Source of the DNA: Hippopus hippopus
Lineage: Eukaryota; Mollusca; Bivalvia; Cardiida; Cardiidae
Length of the DNA stretch: 64,000 bases
NCBI GenBank assembly: GCA_946811185.2
Contig: OX328109.1
Location: 31,356,129 to 31,420,128 of the forward strand
Direction of reading: 5' to 3'
Part shown: positions 61,913-64,000 of the stretch, one piece after another
Numbering within the stretch: position 1 is the stretch's first letter
Layout of the letters: every line of letters begins with the position of its first letter
Notes under the pieces: model-generated
The model's database searches: none
What the model saw: the letters and a program-made list of their open reading frames with translations, nothing else
What the model was told of the DNA's origin: nothing
Translations under genes and position numbers: made by a program

Positions 61913-63284
61913 TCCAATTATGATTGTATTTGAACAAACAACAAAACTGGGTCGAATTTTCACAGTTCAAGATGACGTTTTGAAAAGTTAACGATTTAAA
62001 GATTTTTACAAGTGTTCATAATGTTAACATTTTAAGTGTAATATACGGGACAAAAGATTAAAGTCAACAGATATGATCCTTGTTCACTCTTCAAAGCTGT
62101 ATGTCGAAATGGTTTTTTGTCGTTAACTCTGTTGAATTTCCTTGTAAATTCGGGTAAATTGTGTTGAATTAGCGTTCATTTAGGTTTTTATAGACACTCT
62201 AATAGACGGGACAATCATTAGTAATAAACGGGACAGTGGATAAAGTTCTAATATAATTTTAAATATTTATTCGAGGATGAAAAAATTTTTGCTATAATGA
62301 GTAAACATGTTTACTGTATGAAAGCATAGGAATCTTGAAAATTATTTCACCTTTGACATATTTTATGAAAAAGAATAGAATAGTTTACAAAAATATACTG
62401 CATCATTTTCATAGAAACACATTTTTCAAGCCCAGCATAGTGCATATTTTTCTTGGTAAAATACACATGTTTTATACCGGTCGACGTGAAATTTTATCAA
62501 AATTACAACAAAAACTTTCAAAATTGTCCAAAGCCTTGGAAAGCGGCATCTATTCTGTGCAACAATAGTTCTTAAAATCATGAAGAATTGATAATGCATG
62601 TATATACATAAACATAGATGAAATTCCTAAAAATAAGTTCAAGGCTGGTGAAATTCAAAATTCGGTAGCTTTATACATGGAACTACCTGGTGAAATGAAC
62701 CAAAGCAATAAAATACGACATAAAAAATTCCGGATTTTTATATGCCAATTGGTCATGTTTTGTGAGAATGAGTCTGTAAAGGCAATGGCGTTTTTGAAAA
62801 ACTAAATTGAGAACATTATAGCTTTTTTTTTTCTAACTGCAGCCTTATTTTTCTTCTTTCAACACCACACTCCATTCAAGAGGTTGATTGAGTGAATCAA
62901 TAGATCAGCGCAACACTAATTTTTATTTGTTGGACATTGTATAGGCACTTAGAATAGTATTGCACTAACTTATTGAAATGCTGTATCCTGACCACCAAGT
63001 CATATTTCAAAATCATTTTACCGTGAAGGGTACATTTTACCTTGACTCAATATTGCACACAAAAATTGCCAGAATTCAAGCGTTGGATATACTAGCATTG
63101 TATATCAAGATATACAACTGCAGAGTTGTATCTTTGATATATTCTTTTGAAATACGGGACACTGATTTGTCAACCTGCTACATACATGGTCTAATGCATA
63201 ATACAGGTCTATAAGTTCAATTTCAAGTAGTTTGACTGTAGTCATATCTTTTGAAATATGCTATATGCAGCTGACTCCCATGTC

Positions 63285-63455
63285 TAGTGGTGTCCGTGGT
63301 TGTGAGGTACAGCGTAGGCCTCGTAACCATAAGGTCCCGAGTTCGACACCCCGGAGCGGGTGTAAACTTTGGGATTGTTCATTGGCCCACACATTCGGCG
63401 CGAGTACTGGTGTAGTTCCAAGGAAGCAGAATCGAGAGAGATTAATATAAGTTGT
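63285..63455 (+). repeat. tRNA-like SINE candidate
   Basis: GTGAGGTACAGCGTAGGCCT and a B box GAGTTCGACACCCCG with anticodon-like CGT. Followed by an unrelated 100-base body ending AGATTAATATAAG. Confidence 0.45.
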
Positions 63456-63565
63456 AGGAACTTGTTTCTCAAATGATGTGAAATAAATATGTTTAAATTA
63501 AACTAATACAGATCTAGGCCAAATTTTTAACAGACAAGAAGATCTCAATAGTTTCCACAATGTTA

Positions 63566-63657
63566 TGCCCCTATAAAAGTCCCACATATATATTTTGGTC
63601 TAAAATTCAATGTGCCCCTATAAAAGTCCCACATATATATTTTGGTCTAAAATTCAA
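63566..63657 (+). repeat. 47 bp tandem duplication
   Basis: TGCCCCTATAAAAGTCCCAC followed by ATATATATTTTGGTC occurs twice, 47 bp apart. Confidence 0.92.
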
Positions 63658-63693
63658 AATGTACAAACGGGATTAAACCGTTCAAACACTATG

Positions 63694-64000
63694 TGCCAAG
63701 CCCTGGTAGCTCAGATGGTAGTGTGTGGGACTTGAAAACAAGGGAAGGGATGGTGGGTTCGATCCCTGGCTCGGCCAATTTTTTGCCAAGGACTGATGAT
63801 AGTCATTGGGACAGGATTCATTCCTCACCCACCACTGACCATTGTTTGGACAATGGTTATGTGGGAAAGCAACCAGTGGCTTGGAAAGAAAATAGTGCAG
63901 AGTACTGGTGAAAGAAACTCCAGGAAAGCATGGATAGGTGCACTGGCCGCCATGATATAACTGAAATAATGTTGAAAACTGCGTTTAACACCATACATGA
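63694..64000 (+). repeat. SINE-2, runs to or past the window end
   Basis: GCCAAGCCCTGGTAGCTCAG head, GGTTCGATCCCTGGCTCGGC, and the same body as 55616-55928. The tail ACACCATACATGA reaches base 64000. Confidence 0.85.

Larger units (their letters stand above)
54321..64000. other. 3' flank and intergenic DNA, no gene recognised
   Basis: Holds SINEs, MITE-A, two arrays of pearl-like type, element F and a foldback element. From about 61600 to 63280 there is mostly AT-rich sequence without a family I recognise, apart from a weak element C remnant at 61806-61912. Confidence 0.7.

Noticed and set aside
62335..62568. 78-codon open frame ending REILSKLQQKLSKLSKALES
   Set aside because: The end looks helical, but the rest is AT-driven Phe/Ile/Lys/His sequence with no recognised family and no supporting splice context. 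It could be chance.

Overview
This window is animal nuclear DNA, AT-rich and packed with repeats. It carries most of one large, intact, multi-exon gene on the + strand. That gene is the phosphatidylinositol 4-kinase III alpha gene (PI4KA, yeast Stt4 family). I reconstruct 35 consecutive coding exons from 3124 to the stop codon ending at 54320. Every junction is GT-AG, the phases agree throughout, and the total is 4450 coding bases, or 1482 residues plus stop. The vertebrate enzyme is about 2100 residues, so the first ~620 residues and the promoter lie upstream of base 1. Exons 1-22 encode the alpha-solenoid and dimerisation part, exons 23-30 the helical/accessory part, and exons 31-35 the lipid-kinase catalytic domain. 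The KVGDD, DRHNGN and DFG motifs are intact.

The repeats suggest a bivalve mollusc. They include tRNA-derived SINEs, one apparently with a conserved central domain. They also include 'pearl'-like elements, which have GC-rich inverted ends, a microsatellite and a tandem core of 152-166 bp. Dreissena or a related heterodont is my guess from memory of similar sequence; it is not proven.

Introns and the 3' flank are dominated by one ~228 bp MITE family, here called MITE-A. Its ends read TTAA-CYCTTTACCA...TGGTAAAGRG-TTAA, and its centre is a 33 bp-arm perfect hairpin. I count more than 60 copies and fragments in both orientations, some nested. No transposase is present. The TTAA target, shown by two insertions into the same TTAA of another repeat, suggests piggyBac-type mobilisation. 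Other recurring families are element B (~260 bp, ends ATGAGCCATGCTCT), element C (~255 bp, ends GGCCTGCAACACGCG), element D (~345 bp with a long hairpin), element E (a ~65 bp dyad, sometimes within a ~200 bp unit) and element F (~260 bp, ends GTGGTGCTTTTGTT).

Layout: 1-3123 is upstream intron with a SINE inside a 66 bp tandem repeat. 3124-14318 holds exons 1-12. 14319-23294 is a 9 kb intron filled with MITE-A. 23295-39101 holds exons 13-24. 39102-41443 is an intron with a 1.4 kb pearl-like element. 41444-54320 holds exons 25-35. 54321-64000 is the 3' flank with repeats and no recognisable gene.

The most unusual observation is fossil exon copies inside the gene's own introns. Diverged copies of exon 23 (38481-38600) and exon 30 (48400-48480) keep the reading frame with many third-position changes, and a weaker copy of exon 6 lies at 7634-7715. 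Two further observations are tandem arrays of perfect nuclear-receptor-type sites within pearl-like elements, and two pearl-like elements that landed at the same point of the MITE-A hairpin.
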